Below, in pieces: positions 54,483 to 63,440 of a stretch of 64,000 nucleotides of DNA. Within the stretch, counting starts at the first letter, position 1. Each line of letters opens with the position of its first letter. Position numbers and translations under genes: made by a program. The notes under the pieces are model-generated. The model ran no database searches and was not told the DNA's origin. It saw nothing but the letters and a program-made list of their open reading frames with translations. Origin of the DNA: Caulobacter segnis (GTDB taxonomy: Bacteria; Pseudomonadota; Alphaproteobacteria; Caulobacterales; Caulobacteraceae); contig NZ_CP096040.1 in the NCBI RefSeq assembly GCF_023935105.1, positions 3,410,001 through 3,474,000 of the forward strand, in the 5' to 3' direction.

Positions 54483-56708
54483 ATGACCTTCCCGACCCGC
54501 CGCGTCGCCCTGCTGGCCGCCACGGGCCTGGCCGCGATCAGCGCCGCCGCCAACGCCCAGACGGCGACGACCTCTTCCGCTCCGGCCAAGAAGGAGCAGT
54601 CCACCCAGGTGCAGGGCGTCACCGTCACCGCGCCGGGCGCGCAGGACATCAAGACCTCGATCGACCGTCGCAGCTACAGCCTGGGCAAGGACCTGCAGGC
54701 CACGACCGGCTCGGTGGCCGACGTGCTGCGCAACGTCCCCTCGGTGCAGGTCGACGTGCAGGGCAATGTCAGCCTGCGCGGCGACAGCAACGTCACCATC
54801 ATGATCGACGGCAAGCCCTCGGGTATGTTCAAGGGCGAGAACCGGGGTCAGGTCCTGCAGCAGATCCCCGCCAGCCAGTTCGAACGGGTCGAGGTGATGA
54901 CCAACCCGTCGGCCGCCTTCAGCCCCGAGGGCACGGCCGGGATCATCAATCTGATCACCAAGCAGCAACGCGGCGTCGGCACGACCGGCTCGGTCCGCGC
55001 CAACATCGGCACCGGCGGGCGCAAGAACGGCAGCGTCACCCTGGCCCGCAACACCAAGCGCCTGACCCTGTCGGGCGACGCCGGCTGGCGGCGCGACAAG
55101 GCCAAGGGTGAGATCACCGACGACCGCCAGCGCCTGGACGCGCTCAGCGGCAAGTACGCGACCAGCCACCAGAAGATCGGCTTCACCAGCCGGGGCCAGT
55201 CGTACAACGCCCGCGCCGGCGTCGACTACGACCTGGACAAGCGGACCCGCCTCAGCGCCGAGGGCCGCTACAACCAGGTGATCTTCCGCTCGGACGCCGG
55301 CTCGGCCTACGAAGGCCAGGACATCAACGGGGCCCCCATCGCCCGCTTCCAGCGCGTGGGCGACGGCGAGATGAGGCGTTCGGTGGCCGGCCTGTCGGGC
55401 GATCTGCGCCGCAAGCTGGGCGGCGAGGACCACGAGTTCACGCTGCATACCAGTCTGGAGCGCACCCGCGACCGCCAGATCACCCTGGCCGACGCCTTCA
55501 CCCAGCTGCCGACCGTCTCGAACTATGTCGAGCGCGTCCGCGTCGGCGACGAACTGATCCAGGGCCGCCTGAAGGCCGAGTACAAGAAGACCCTGGCCGG
55601 CGGCGCCAAGCTGGTCGCCGGCTACGAGCTGCAGGTGGACGACAACGACTACGACAACTACGGCGCCCGCGGCCCGAACCTGGGCGCGCTAAGCGTCGAT
55701 CCGTCGCTGACCAATCAATTCAAGTACGACCAGACGGTCCACGCCGCCTATGTCACCTACAATCGCGCGTTCGGCGACTGGACGGTCATGCCGGGCCTGC
55801 GTGTGGAGGAAGTGACCATCGACACCAACCAGGTGACCTCAAACCTGAAGGACAGCTACGACTACCTGCGCGTCTATCCGTCGCTGCACGTGCAGTACAA
55901 GCTGGGTGACACCCGCCAGGTCAACGCCAGCTACAGCCGCCGCATCCAGCGCCCGGCGGCGGGCGACCTGAACCCGTATCGGATCTATCAGGACCCCTAC
56001 AACTACCGTCAGGGCGACCCGCGCCTGAAGCCCCAGACCACGGACTCGTTCGAGGTCGCCTACCAGACGCGCAAGGGCTACAACTACTACCTCGGCACCC
56101 TCTATTGGCGCGAAGCGCGCGATGGCGTCACCGATGTGGTCCGCGACCTGGGCGGCGGCGTGCTGCTGACCACCAAGGCCAACCTCGCCAAGAGCCGCGC
56201 CGGCGGTCTGGAGCTGGTCGCCAACGCCCGGATCACGCCTAAGGTCTCGTACACGATCAGCGGCAGCGCCGCCTGGAACGAGATCGGCGCCACCGACTTG
56301 GGCTTCGCCGACAAGCGCTCGGCCTGGACGGTCTCCGGCTATGCGGCGTTGAACGTGCAGGCCACGCCCAAGGACTTCGTCCAGATCAGCGGCTTCGCCA
56401 TCGGCAAGCGCCTGACGCCGCAGGGCTATCGCGAGCCGACGGGCATGCTGAACCTGGGCTATCGCCACAAGTTCAACGACCGCCTCTCGGGCGTCGTCAC
56501 CGTCCAGGACGCGCTGAAGACCTTCGGCGACAAGCTGGTCATCGACACCGTCGCCCTGAAGGATCGCCGGACCATGGACCTGGACCTGCGGGCGATCTTC
56601 GTCGGCTTCACCTATGGCTTCGGCGGCCAGGGCGTCCTGAACCCACGCCGCCCGCGCGAGCCAGCCTTCGACTTCCAGCCGCCGGCGGGCGGTGTGGGCC
56701 CGATGTAG
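54483..56708 (+). CDS. TonB-dependent receptor (OMP_b-brl_3-type barrel)
   Basis: A 741-residue outer-membrane protein. Signal peptide (MTFPTRRVALLAATGLAAISAAANAQ), plug with SVADVLRNVPSVQVDVQGNVSLRGDSNVTIMIDGKPSG and NPSAAFSPEGTAGIINLITK, then a barrel of about 550 residues including SYSRRIQRPAAGDLNPYRIYQDP. The barrel type is that of receptors for peptides, metals or unknown ligands rather than of the large sugar TBDTs here. The C terminus is Pro-rich rather than a terminal aromatic. Its promoter matches that of the ABC/two-component operon 6 kb away, suggesting common control. Confidence 0.88.
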   Translation: MTFPTRRVALLAATGLAAISAAANAQTATTSSAPAKKEQSTQVQGVTVTAPGAQDIKTSIDRRSYSLGKDLQATTGSVADVLRNVPSVQVDVQGNVSLRGDSNVTIMIDGKPSGMFKGENRGQVLQQIPASQFERVEVMTNPSAAFSPEGTAGIINLITKQQRGVGTTGSVRANIGTGGRKNGSVTLARNTKRLTLSGDAGWRRDKAKGEITDDRQRLDALSGKYATSHQKIGFTSRGQSYNARAGVDYDLDKRTRLSAEGRYNQVIFRSDAGSAYEGQDINGAPIARFQRVGDGEMRRSVAGLSGDLRRKLGGEDHEFTLHTSLERTRDRQITLADAFTQLPTVSNYVERVRVGDELIQGRLKAEYKKTLAGGAKLVAGYELQVDDNDYDNYGARGPNLGALSVDPSLTNQFKYDQTVHAAYVTYNRAFGDWTVMPGLRVEEVTIDTNQVTSNLKDSYDYLRVYPSLHVQYKLGDTRQVNASYSRRIQRPAAGDLNPYRIYQDPYNYRQGDPRLKPQTTDSFEVAYQTRKGYNYYLGTLYWREARDGVTDVVRDLGGGVLLTTKANLAKSRAGGLELVANARITPKVSYTISGSAAWNEIGATDLGFADKRSAWTVSGYAALNVQATPKDFVQISGFAIGKRLTPQGYREPTGMLNLGYRHKFNDRLSGVVTVQDALKTFGDKLVIDTVALKDRRTMDLDLRAIFVGFTYGFGGQGVLNPRRPREPAFDFQPPAGGVGPM

Positions 56709-56714
56709 GTTCCG

Positions 56715-57812
56715 CTACGGTCTCCAACCCTTGAGCAGGTTGGAGACCGTGTAGGCCTTGGCCTGCCCGGCGGGCAGTTGGCGGCGACGGCCGGACGGCC
56801 TGCCCGCCCCCGGCCCTCGACTGGCGTATTCGAACAGGCGCGCGTCCTCGGGCTGGTACATGGCCCGACGCCCGCCCTTCAGATTGTAGTGCATCGGGTA
56901 CCAGCCCTCGGGGACGATGTGGTCGTCCATCCAGCAGCGCACGAAAGCGGCGTGGCCCACCGCGTCCGGATTGCCGTAGCGGCCGTCCGGGAAGGTCATG
57001 GTGTGTCGCCACGGCCGCCCCAGCGCCATCGTGTGCCGGGGCATGTCCGGGTCCCGCGTCAAGCGGCAATCCAGGAAGACCAGACCGTAGGGCTGGCGGC
57101 GGTCGGTGTCGGGGGCGGCGATGAAGCCGTGGAAGTCCTTGCCCGGCCGGGTGCGCGAGCGGATCTCGCAGCGGTCGAACACCGCCACGCCCCGGCCGTA
57201 GATGAAGTCGACGCAACCGCTGATGAAGCAATTGCGGAACAGGCTGCGGCCGGCGTCGGTGAACAGGGTGTCCTGCCAGCCGGTCAGGGCCACGTCCTCG
57301 AAATAGGCGCGGTCGCTGCCCTCGCCCAGCTTCAGCGCCGTGGCCTGGGCCCCGCTGGCGCCGGTGCGGTCGTAGTCGACCTCGGCCGGCATGTTGTGCG
57401 GATAGTCGAAGTCGTTGGCGATGGTCAGGCGCTCGGCGCGGAAGCCCGGCGCCAGCACGGTCATGGTGGCGATCTCGGACGGACCGCCCGGCCGGTTGCG
57501 CCCTGCGGCGTACTCGTTGAACACGATCACGCTGGCCGCCCGGCCCTCACCCACCAGGTGGACGTTGGGCTTGGTCACCGTCACCTGCTCGCGCCAGGTC
57601 CCCTTGGGCACAAGGATGCGGAAGGGCTTGTCGCCGGACGCCGGCGCGGCGGCCAGGGCCTCGCCCAGGGTGGCGAAGCTGCGCGCGGCGCGGGGGTCGG
57701 GCTTGTCGGAGAGAACGGCGTCAAAGGCGGCGGGCTTGGCGAAGGCCGGCGCGGCCGTCAGGCCCGCGAGGCCGGCCAGCACCACCGATCGGCGATCGGG
57801 AAATCTGGACAT
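56715..57812 (-). CDS. Pectin methylesterase (CE8)
   Basis: A 365-residue exported enzyme: twin-arginine-like signal (SRFPDRRSVVLAGLAGLTAAPAFA), then a right-handed beta-helix with CE8 active-site motifs TGWQDTLF (Asp), GCVDFIYGRGVAVFD (Asp) and ALGRPWRH (Arg, Trp). It demethylates homogalacturonan, preparing it for lyases and GH28. The last codons lie in a 12-bp hairpin shared with the convergent TBDT 3' end. It is downstream of the large TBDT in the same direction but behind a likely terminator. Confidence 0.92.
   Translation of the reverse strand: MSRFPDRRSVVLAGLAGLTAAPAFAKPAAFDAVLSDKPDPRAARSFATLGEALAAAPASGDKPFRILVPKGTWREQVTVTKPNVHLVGEGRAASVIVFNEYAAGRNRPGGPSEIATMTVLAPGFRAERLTIANDFDYPHNMPAEVDYDRTGASGAQATALKLGEGSDRAYFEDVALTGWQDTLFTDAGRSLFRNCFISGCVDFIYGRGVAVFDRCEIRSRTRPGKDFHGFIAAPDTDRRQPYGLVFLDCRLTRDPDMPRHTMALGRPWRHTMTFPDGRYGNPDAVGHAAFVRCWMDDHIVPEGWYPMHYNLKGGRRAMYQPEDARLFEYASRGPGAGRPSGRRRQLPAGQAKAYTVSNLLKGWRP
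56718..56749. terminator. 12-bp perfect hairpin at the convergent gene ends
   Basis: CGGTCTCCAACC (56718-56729) pairs exactly with 56738-56749 across an 8-base loop. It lies inside the last codons of the pectin methylesterase (TVSNLLKGW) and just past the stop of the convergent TBDT. Likely a bidirectional 3'-end hairpin; no strong U-tract. Confidence 0.6.
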
Positions 57813-57832
57813 CGGGAGCCTGTAAAGAGAAG

Positions 57833-57858
57833 CGGCGCGGCCCCGAAGAACCGCGCCG
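57833..57858 (-). terminator. Probable terminator downstream of large TBDT
   Basis: On the minus strand CGGCGCGG pairs with CCGCGCCG across a 10-base loop, followed by CTTCTCTTTAC. It sits in the 55-base gap between the TBDT stop and the pectin methylesterase start, so it may separate or attenuate them. Confidence 0.6.
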
Positions 57859-57867
57859 ACTGTTGTC

Positions 57868-60819
57868 TTAGAAGGTGTAGCGGAAGCCGGCGAAGAACTC
57901 GCGGCCGGTCTCGTGGTAGAACGACACCAGCTGGCTGCTGTCGTAGTACTGATCCTGGACCTCGTTGGTCAGGTTCACGGCCTCGAAGGTAAAGGCCAGG
58001 TTCTTGTTCAGGGTGTAGGTCAGCGAGGCGTCGAAGTTCAGCGTCGCCTTGGTGCCTTCCACGTCCGAGCCGTTGCGGCCTGGGATCTGCGTCAGGTACT
58101 TGCTGCGATAGGCCGCCGAGACGCGGCTGCTGATCTTCTTGTTCTCGAAGTAGAGCGTGGCGTTGTAGCTGTTCTTCGACAGGTTGGTCAGCGGGCCGAC
58201 GGCCGCCACCACACCGGTCGACGACAGATAGGTCACGTTCGACGTCACGTGGGTGTAGTTGCCCAGGAAGCCGAACTTGTCGAACGGCGCTGGCAGGAAG
58301 GTGAACGGCTGCTGGTAGTTGATCTCGAAGCCCTTCAGCGGACCGCCCGGCGTGTTCACCGAGGTGCTGAACTGCCAGACCGGCAGGCTGGGCGAGCAGC
58401 CGGGCGTGCTGCCACAGGCCGCGACCGCGGCGCTGTCCGGCAGGCCGAAGGGGTTCTTGTCGAAGGTCGACAGCGGCGACGTATAGCTCTGAACGAAGGT
58501 CGAGATGTCCTTGTAGAAGTAGGCGAAGGACAGCAGCGCCCCGGGCTGGAAGTACCATTCGATCGCCGCGTCGGCGGTCTTGGCGCGGTACGGATCCAGG
58601 AACGGGTTGCCGGAGGTGACCGTCTTGTTGCTGCCCGTGCTGATGTTCACGCCCGGCGTCAGCGAGCCCAGGTTCGGACGCGACATCACCTTGGCCGCGC
58701 CGAAGCGCAGCAGCAGATCCTCGGTCGGTTCGACGACCACGTTCATGGCCGGCAGGACGTCGGTATAGGAGCGCGAGGCGGTCGTGGCCGAGATCGTTTG
58801 GTAGTTCACGCCGCTGACCGTCGAGGGCACCACGCCGTAACCGAGCGCCTTCTGGCGGGTCTGGACGTAGCGCACGCCCAGGTCGCCGCGGACCGGCACG
58901 CCGCCGACGTCGAATTTGAAGTCGCCCTGCACGTAGCCCGTCGTGTCCCACTCGTCGATCGAGTAGTTGCTGCCCAGGCTGGGCTCGCGGCCCAGGTTGT
59001 AGATGCCGCAGCCGGCGGTGAAGCACGAATTGCCGAACGGGCTGGTCCACACCGTGCCCGGCGTCGTGGTGACCATCTTACCGTAGTTGACGTCGTCCAT
59101 GTGCAGGGTGGCGATCGCCTTCTGCAGGTCCGGCGTGATCCACGAGGTGACGTTGCCGGCCGGGAGGCTCAGGCTCGAGAAGTCGATCGTCTGGGCGTAG
59201 GACGAGCGCGGGATGGCGCGCAGTTCGGCCGAGCTGATCGGGTTGATGTTGGCCGTCGTGCCGTTCGAGCGGGCGAAGGCGGTGCTGTCGGTGCCATAGG
59301 CCTTGTACGACAGGCCGCCCTTGACCTTCAGATTGTCGTTGAAGTCGTAGGCGACGTCGAACTGGGCGGTCTTGTAGCTGTTGTCGACGAAGCCCTGGAC
59401 CATGCGGATCTCGGCCAGGGTCCAGGCGTCGGCGTTGGTGGTGTCGCCCGTGCCGTACTTGATGACCGGATACGCATCGCCGCCGCTGTAGTCCCAGCTG
59501 TAGCCCTGGACGTTGTACTGGTCCCACTGGACCGTATTCTGCACCGGGTTCGAGAAGGTCGACTTCGAGAAGCCGAGCACGCCCTTGACCTTCAGCTTGT
59601 CGGTCAACTCGTGCTCGCCCGTCAGGGTGAACTGGCGGAACTCGGTCTTCAGCTTGTCGAACCGCTGCTCGGTCTTCAGGTCGACGTTGTTCAGCGTCGC
59701 CTTGGTCATGACCGGGAAGTTCGAGCGCGGGGTGGCGATCGTGTAGTCGATCACGTCCACCTGGTTGATGCCGCACGAGGCCGGCGAGCTGGCCGTACAG
59801 GCGCCGGCCGTCTGGGGCGTGAAGGTCTCCAGGAAGTCCTCGTTCCTCTGACCCTTGAACTGGGCGTACAGCGCGTCGAAGGAGACCGTGGTCTTGTCGT
59901 CCGGCTGCCACTGCAGCGAGCCCGTCATGCCCAGGCGGTCCTGCTTGTTGCGGTACCAGTCGAAGCGCGGAATGCGCGGATGGACCGCGCCATTGGCCTC
60001 GGCGCAGGCGGCGGCGTTGGTGGCGCAGGTCACGCCCTTCACGCTTCGGAAGCCCGGCGAGGTGGCCGTGCCCGTCTGCCAACGCACGGTGCTCGTGCCC
60101 TCGTCCAGCAGGTCGCGCTTGGAATAGGCCACCGAGAACAGGGCGCCGATGGTGTCGTCACGCCAGGTGTTGGAGATCAGGGCGGCGACGCGCGGCGACG
60201 CCTTCTCAGCCTGGTCGTTGTAGCCCATCTTGCCCGACACCGCGAAGTTGAAGCCGCGCTTGTCGAACGGGTGGGCGGTGTTCAGGTCGACGGTCGCGCC
60301 CAGCGACCCCTCTTCCGTCTCGGCCGAGGCGGTCTTCTGCACGGTGATGCGGTTGAAGAGGTCCGAGGCGAAGACGTTGAAGTCGAACGAACGGCTGCGG
60401 TTGGTGCCGCCTGAGGCGTCGGTGCCGCCCGAGGTGGTCAGGGCTTCCATGCCGTTGATGCGCACGCGGGTGAACTGGGCCCCCAGGCCGCGGACCGAGA
60501 TCTGGCGGCCTTCGCCGGCGTCACGCGAGATGGCGACGCCCGGGATGCGCTGGATGGATTCCGAGAGGTTCAGGTCCGGGAACTTGGCCATGTCCTCGGC
60601 GTAGATCGCGTCGACCGCCGCGGCCGAGGAGCGCTTGACGTTCAGCGCCTGCGCCAGGCTGTTGCGGAAACCGGTGACGACCACCGCCTCGACGGTGTCG
60701 TCGCTGGCCGGCGGCGCGGCCTGCTGGGCGCTGGCGGCGCCGGCGGACATGATCGAGATCGAGGCGGCCGCTCCGCAGAGCAGGCGGGCGCGCAGACGGA
60801 AATCTTCCGAAGAAGCCAT
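57868..60819 (-). CDS. TonB-dependent receptor, pectin-oligomer type
   Basis: A 983-residue outer-membrane receptor. Signal peptide to about ASAQ, TonB-box-like VEAVVVTGFR, plug (AEDMAKFPDLNLSESIQRIPGVAISRDAGEGRQISVRGLG) and long barrel ending FFAGFRYTF with a C-terminal aromatic. ATG 60819 is chosen because GGAGG is 8 bases before it; the in-frame ATG at 60825 is only 2 bases from that site. Near a pectin methylesterase and KdgD, it probably takes up homogalacturonan oligomers. A LacI-type operator precedes it. Confidence 0.9.
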   Translation of the reverse strand: MASSEDFRLRARLLCGAAASISIMSAGAASAQQAAPPASDDTVEAVVVTGFRNSLAQALNVKRSSAAAVDAIYAEDMAKFPDLNLSESIQRIPGVAISRDAGEGRQISVRGLGAQFTRVRINGMEALTTSGGTDASGGTNRSRSFDFNVFASDLFNRITVQKTASAETEEGSLGATVDLNTAHPFDKRGFNFAVSGKMGYNDQAEKASPRVAALISNTWRDDTIGALFSVAYSKRDLLDEGTSTVRWQTGTATSPGFRSVKGVTCATNAAACAEANGAVHPRIPRFDWYRNKQDRLGMTGSLQWQPDDKTTVSFDALYAQFKGQRNEDFLETFTPQTAGACTASSPASCGINQVDVIDYTIATPRSNFPVMTKATLNNVDLKTEQRFDKLKTEFRQFTLTGEHELTDKLKVKGVLGFSKSTFSNPVQNTVQWDQYNVQGYSWDYSGGDAYPVIKYGTGDTTNADAWTLAEIRMVQGFVDNSYKTAQFDVAYDFNDNLKVKGGLSYKAYGTDSTAFARSNGTTANINPISSAELRAIPRSSYAQTIDFSSLSLPAGNVTSWITPDLQKAIATLHMDDVNYGKMVTTTPGTVWTSPFGNSCFTAGCGIYNLGREPSLGSNYSIDEWDTTGYVQGDFKFDVGGVPVRGDLGVRYVQTRQKALGYGVVPSTVSGVNYQTISATTASRSYTDVLPAMNVVVEPTEDLLLRFGAAKVMSRPNLGSLTPGVNISTGSNKTVTSGNPFLDPYRAKTADAAIEWYFQPGALLSFAYFYKDISTFVQSYTSPLSTFDKNPFGLPDSAAVAACGSTPGCSPSLPVWQFSTSVNTPGGPLKGFEINYQQPFTFLPAPFDKFGFLGNYTHVTSNVTYLSSTGVVAAVGPLTNLSKNSYNATLYFENKKISSRVSAAYRSKYLTQIPGRNGSDVEGTKATLNFDASLTYTLNKNLAFTFEAVNLTNEVQDQYYDSSQLVSFYHETGREFFAGFRYTF

Positions 60820-61122
60820 TCTCATTCCCTCCCTGTGCGGTGTTCTTATGACACCGGTATCAATTGCTCACATGCTGCGTTTTCTTTCCATTTTTTGCAA
60901 GCCACTGTTGGTGAGACGTCCTGACGCGGCCTTTGACGAAAACCGTTGATTCAAAGGGCTCAGCGGCAAAAAGCGGAATGAATACGGGGTCCAAGCGGCT
61001 GAGCCGTCGTCGCGCCCTGAGCGAAGGCGCGGTCGCTTTTTCAACCCTTCCTTGCCGAAATGCGGCGCCTTTTTGTCCCAGGCGCGTTTTCCGAGTCGAT
61101 CCATTCAGCGTGATCGCAGGGT
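60820..61122. other. Intergenic region upstream of large TBDT
   Basis: About 300 bases between divergent genes. It contains the LacI-type palindrome at 60849-60862 and an AT-rich stretch to about 60960, which should hold the TBDT promoter. The rest shows no gene with recognisable features. Confidence 0.5.
60849..60862 (-). promoter_or_regulatory. LacI-family-type operator
   Basis: TGACACCGGTATCA is a palindrome with one mismatch around the central CCGG, the half-site pattern typical of LacI/GalR regulators. It is 30 bases upstream of the TBDT start, a position expected for repression of sugar-induced receptors. No LacI gene lies in this window. Confidence 0.6.
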
Positions 61123-61473
61123 GTGATGCGCAGGTTTCGGTTCGAGATTGTCTCGCCTGAACACTTCCCCGACCCGGAAGGCGCGCTGCTTGGCGACCTC
61201 GAGGAAGCCCGGCGCGAGGCTTTGAGATTGGGCGCCGCCCTCATCCGCGACTATCCCGAGGCGTTCGCCAAGCCGGGCCCCTGGCTGATGACCATCCTGG
61301 ACGAGGCGGGCCATGTCCTGGCCGAGGTCGACCTAGGGCCGCGGACGCGGTCGCCCCTTCACCTCGTTGGCGCGCAACGCGCCCCGCTCCAGTCGGACGA
61401 TGGTCTTGGGTCTTTGGCCTTCGACGGCGGCCAGCCTTATCTGCGTCAGCGACCGGGCAAGAAGGAGCGATAG
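61123..61473 (+). CDS. DUF6894-like small protein
   Basis: Up to 116 residues from GTG 61123 (ATG 61126 is equally possible). The first ~70 residues (RRFRFEIVSPEHFPDPEGALLGDLEEARREALRLGAALIRD, then LMTILDEAGHVLAEVDLG) match the DUF6894 pattern, common as small soluble proteins of unknown role in alphaproteobacteria. The last ~40 residues overlap the MarR gene by 141 bases tail to tail and look like read-through of its antisense strand, so the real protein may be shorter or the stop eroded. Confidence 0.55.
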   Translation: MMRRFRFEIVSPEHFPDPEGALLGDLEEARREALRLGAALIRDYPEAFAKPGPWLMTILDEAGHVLAEVDLGPRTRSPLHLVGAQRAPLQSDDGLGSLAFDGGQPYLRQRPGKKER

Positions 61474-61854
61474 CGTATCCAGATCCTGGCGCGAGAACCC
61501 CGCGAACACGCTGTCATGCACCGGCGCGAGGCTGATCAGCACCGCATCCACCAGGGCCTTGCCGAGCGGCGTCAGATCCACCACCACCAGGCGGCGGTCC
61601 TCGGCCGGCGTCCGGCGATCGACATGGCCAGAGGCGACGAGGCCATCGATGGTGCGGGTCAGGGTCGTTCGGTCGGCGCCGATCGCGGCCGCCAAACCGG
61701 TCATCGACGACAGGCCCTCCTTGTAGAGAGCGTCCAGCACCAGCCACTGACCGAAGACGATCCCGTGTCGGCTCAACCGATCGCCGACCAGCAGGCGGCG
61801 GGCCTGTTCGGTTTGGAAAAGCAGTCGGTTCAGGTCGTCGATGTCGAGCGGCAA
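61333..61854 (-). CDS. MarR-family regulator
   Basis: A 173-residue winged-helix regulator: FGQWLVLDALYKEGLSSMTGLAAAIGADRTTLTRTIDGLVASGHVDRRTPAEDRRLVVVDLTPLGKALV spans the recognition helix and wing. The C-terminal ~30 residues are basic and low-complexity and overlap the DUF6894-like gene. Downstream of a candidate small membrane-protein gene in the same direction but behind its terminator. Target unknown. Confidence 0.85.
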   Translation of the reverse strand: MPLDIDDLNRLLFQTEQARRLLVGDRLSRHGIVFGQWLVLDALYKEGLSSMTGLAAAIGADRTTLTRTIDGLVASGHVDRRTPAEDRRLVVVDLTPLGKALVDAVLISLAPVHDSVFAGFSRQDLDTLSLLLARSLTQIRLAAVEGQRPKTIVRLERGALRANEVKGRPRPRP

Positions 61855-61952
61855 AAGTCGGTTCCGGCGTCTCCAGACAGACTTTCAACGCAGAAACGGG
61901 GCTTTCAGATGACGATGTTCCGTCAGTTTTTCGGCCACGTTGCCAAGGCGCC

Positions 61953-61977
61953 ATAAAAGAAGCCTCCCTCGCGAGGC
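61953..61977 (-). terminator. Intrinsic terminator of small leftward gene
   Basis: On the minus strand GCCTC-GCGAGG-GAGGC is followed by TTCTTTT (61960-61953). It is 13 bases past the stop of the 36-residue open frame at 61990-62100, supporting that frame as a transcribed gene. Confidence 0.6.
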
Positions 61978-61989
61978 GGCGCCTCACGA

Positions 61990-62100
61990 TCAGCCTTGGA
62001 TGACGCTCCACCCCACCATCGCGATCACCAGCCAGCCGCCCAACAGGCAGCCCGCGAAGTTTCGGATCAGCCAACCCCTGGTCTTGTGCAACGCCAGCAT
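61990..62100 (-). CDS. Candidate 36-residue membrane protein
   Basis: Starts MLALHKTRGWLIRNF and ends AMVGWSVIQG. A basic N terminus is followed by one hydrophobic helix (FAGCLLGGWLVIAMVGW), the profile of a single-pass small membrane protein. GAGGGG lies about 7 bases before the ATG, and an intrinsic terminator follows the stop closely. No family recognised. The combination of ribosome-binding site, helix and terminator is the evidence; codon statistics cannot settle so short a frame. Confidence 0.45.
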   Translation of the reverse strand: MLALHKTRGWLIRNFAGCLLGGWLVIAMVGWSVIQG

Positions 62101-62168
62101 GCAACGCCCCTCAACGCACTTGTTCGTACGCTGCCAACTGATTCTATCCACAGGCAAGCATCTCGATG

Positions 62169-62198
62169 TTTCGAGGCTCGTCGTTTCGAGGCTCGTCG
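62169..62198 (+). repeat. Perfect 15-bp tandem duplication
   Basis: TTTCGAGGCTCGTCG occurs twice head to tail (62169-62183, 62184-62198) in the leader region of kdgD. Possibly a replication-slippage duplication or a paired regulator site; no protein assigned. Confidence 0.7.
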
Positions 62199-62344
62199 GC
62201 GGCCTGTCCCCGCATCAAGCCAAATTCTGTATCGGTCCATAGCGCCTTTGGCTTAGACCCCGCCCCACGCCCTCTCTACCGTGATGGTCAACAAGCGGCC
62301 TCCCGGAAAGACCCGAGACGAGGCCGCCGCTCGGAGAGGACTTC

Positions 62345-63289
62345 ATGAGCCGAATGTCGCCGACGGAAATGGCCCGCCAACTCGGCGGCGGCCTGCTGTC
62401 GTTCCCCGTCACCCATTTCGACGCCAACCACCAGTTCCTGGAAGGCCCCTACCGCGAACATTGCGGCTGGATGCTGGAACGCGATCTGGCCGGCCTGTTC
62501 GCCGCCGGCGGCACGGGCGAGTTCTTCTCGCTGCGCCCCGAGGAAGTCGGCCAGGTGGTCCGCGCCGCAGTCGCGCAGACCGCTGGCAAGATCCCGGTCA
62601 TCGCCGGCTGCGGCTACGGCACGGCCATCGCCACCGACCTGGCGCGTGACGCCGAGGCCGCCGGCGCCGACGGCGTGCTGCTGCTGCCGCCCTACCTGAC
62701 CAACGCCATGCAAGAAGGCCTGCTCGGCCACATCGAGGCGGTCTGCAAGTCCACCAAGCTGGGCGTCATCGTCTACAACCGCGACAACGCCATCATCAAC
62801 GAGGACACCCTCGAGAAGCTGTGCGAGCGCAACCCGAACCTCGTCGGCTTCAAGGACGGCGTCGGCGACCTGGAGCTGATGATGCGGGTCTATGCCCGCA
62901 TGGGCGACCGCCTGACCTATATCGGCGGCCTGCCGACGGCCGAGACCTTCGCCCTGCCCTATCTGGAGATGGGCGTGACGACCTACTCGTCGGCGATCTT
63001 CAACTTCATGCCGGAGTGGGCGCTGGACTTCTACAAGTCGGTGCGCGCCCGTGACCGCGAGGCGGTGATGACCGGCCTGCGCGACTTCGTGCTGCCCTAC
63101 ATCGCCCTGCGCAACAAGGGTAAGGGCTACGCCGTGTCGATCGTGAAGGCCGGCATGAAGGCCATCGGCCGCGACGCCGGTCCGGTGCGCCTGCCGCTGA
63201 CCGAACTGACCCCCGCCGAGTTCGGCGAACTGCAGGGCCTGATCGCCCGCGTCGACGCCGGCGATCAACGCCGCGCGGCCAACGCCTAG
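62345..63289 (+). CDS. kdgD: 5-dehydro-4-deoxyglucarate dehydratase
   Basis: A 314-residue member of the DHDPS/NAL aldolase family. [26 protein letters not shown] and [18 protein letters not shown] are typical of Kdg[10 protein letters not shown] holds the catalytic Tyr and [12 protein letters not shown] the Schiff-base Lys. It converts 5-keto-4-deoxyglucarate to alpha-ketoglutarate semialdehyde in the oxidative galacturonate/glucarate pathway, the likely fate of galacturonic acid released by the pectin enzymes here. GGAGAGGA precedes the ATG. The other pathway enzymes are not in the window. Confidence 0.9.
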   Translation: MSRMSPTEMARQLGGGLLSFPVTHFDANHQFLEGPYREHCGWMLERDLAGLFAAGGTGEFFSLRPEEVGQVVRAAVAQTAGKIPVIAGCGYGTAIATDLARDAEAAGADGVLLLPPYLTNAMQEGLLGHIEAVCKSTKLGVIVYNRDNAIINEDTLEKLCERNPNLVGFKDGVGDLELMMRVYARMGDRLTYIGGLPTAETFALPYLEMGVTTYSSAIFNFMPEWALDFYKSVRARDREAVMTGLRDFVLPYIALRNKGKGYAVSIVKAGMKAIGRDAGPVRLPLTELTPAEFGELQGLIARVDAGDQRRAANA

Positions 63290-63440
63290 CGATCTCGGGG
63301 TCGATGCTCACGACGCATCGACCTCGCCCGCGCCTTCGATGAACGCGTTCACGCCCCTGCCCGGCAAGAAGACGTTGGCGATCGGTCCGAACGAGCGTCT
63401 AGCTTCACGCCTTCAAGGTGTTGTCGACGGGCGCTTTCCG

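Noticed and set aside
57913..60414. 833-codon open frame antisense to the large TBDT
   Set aside because: Composition follows from the sense codons; no domain, and the sense gene has signal peptide, plug and barrel end.
61940..62242. 100-codon rightward open frame over the small-protein region
   Set aside because: No ribosome-binding site or family features, contains the tandem repeat as peptide repeats, and runs against the terminator and the leftward small gene.
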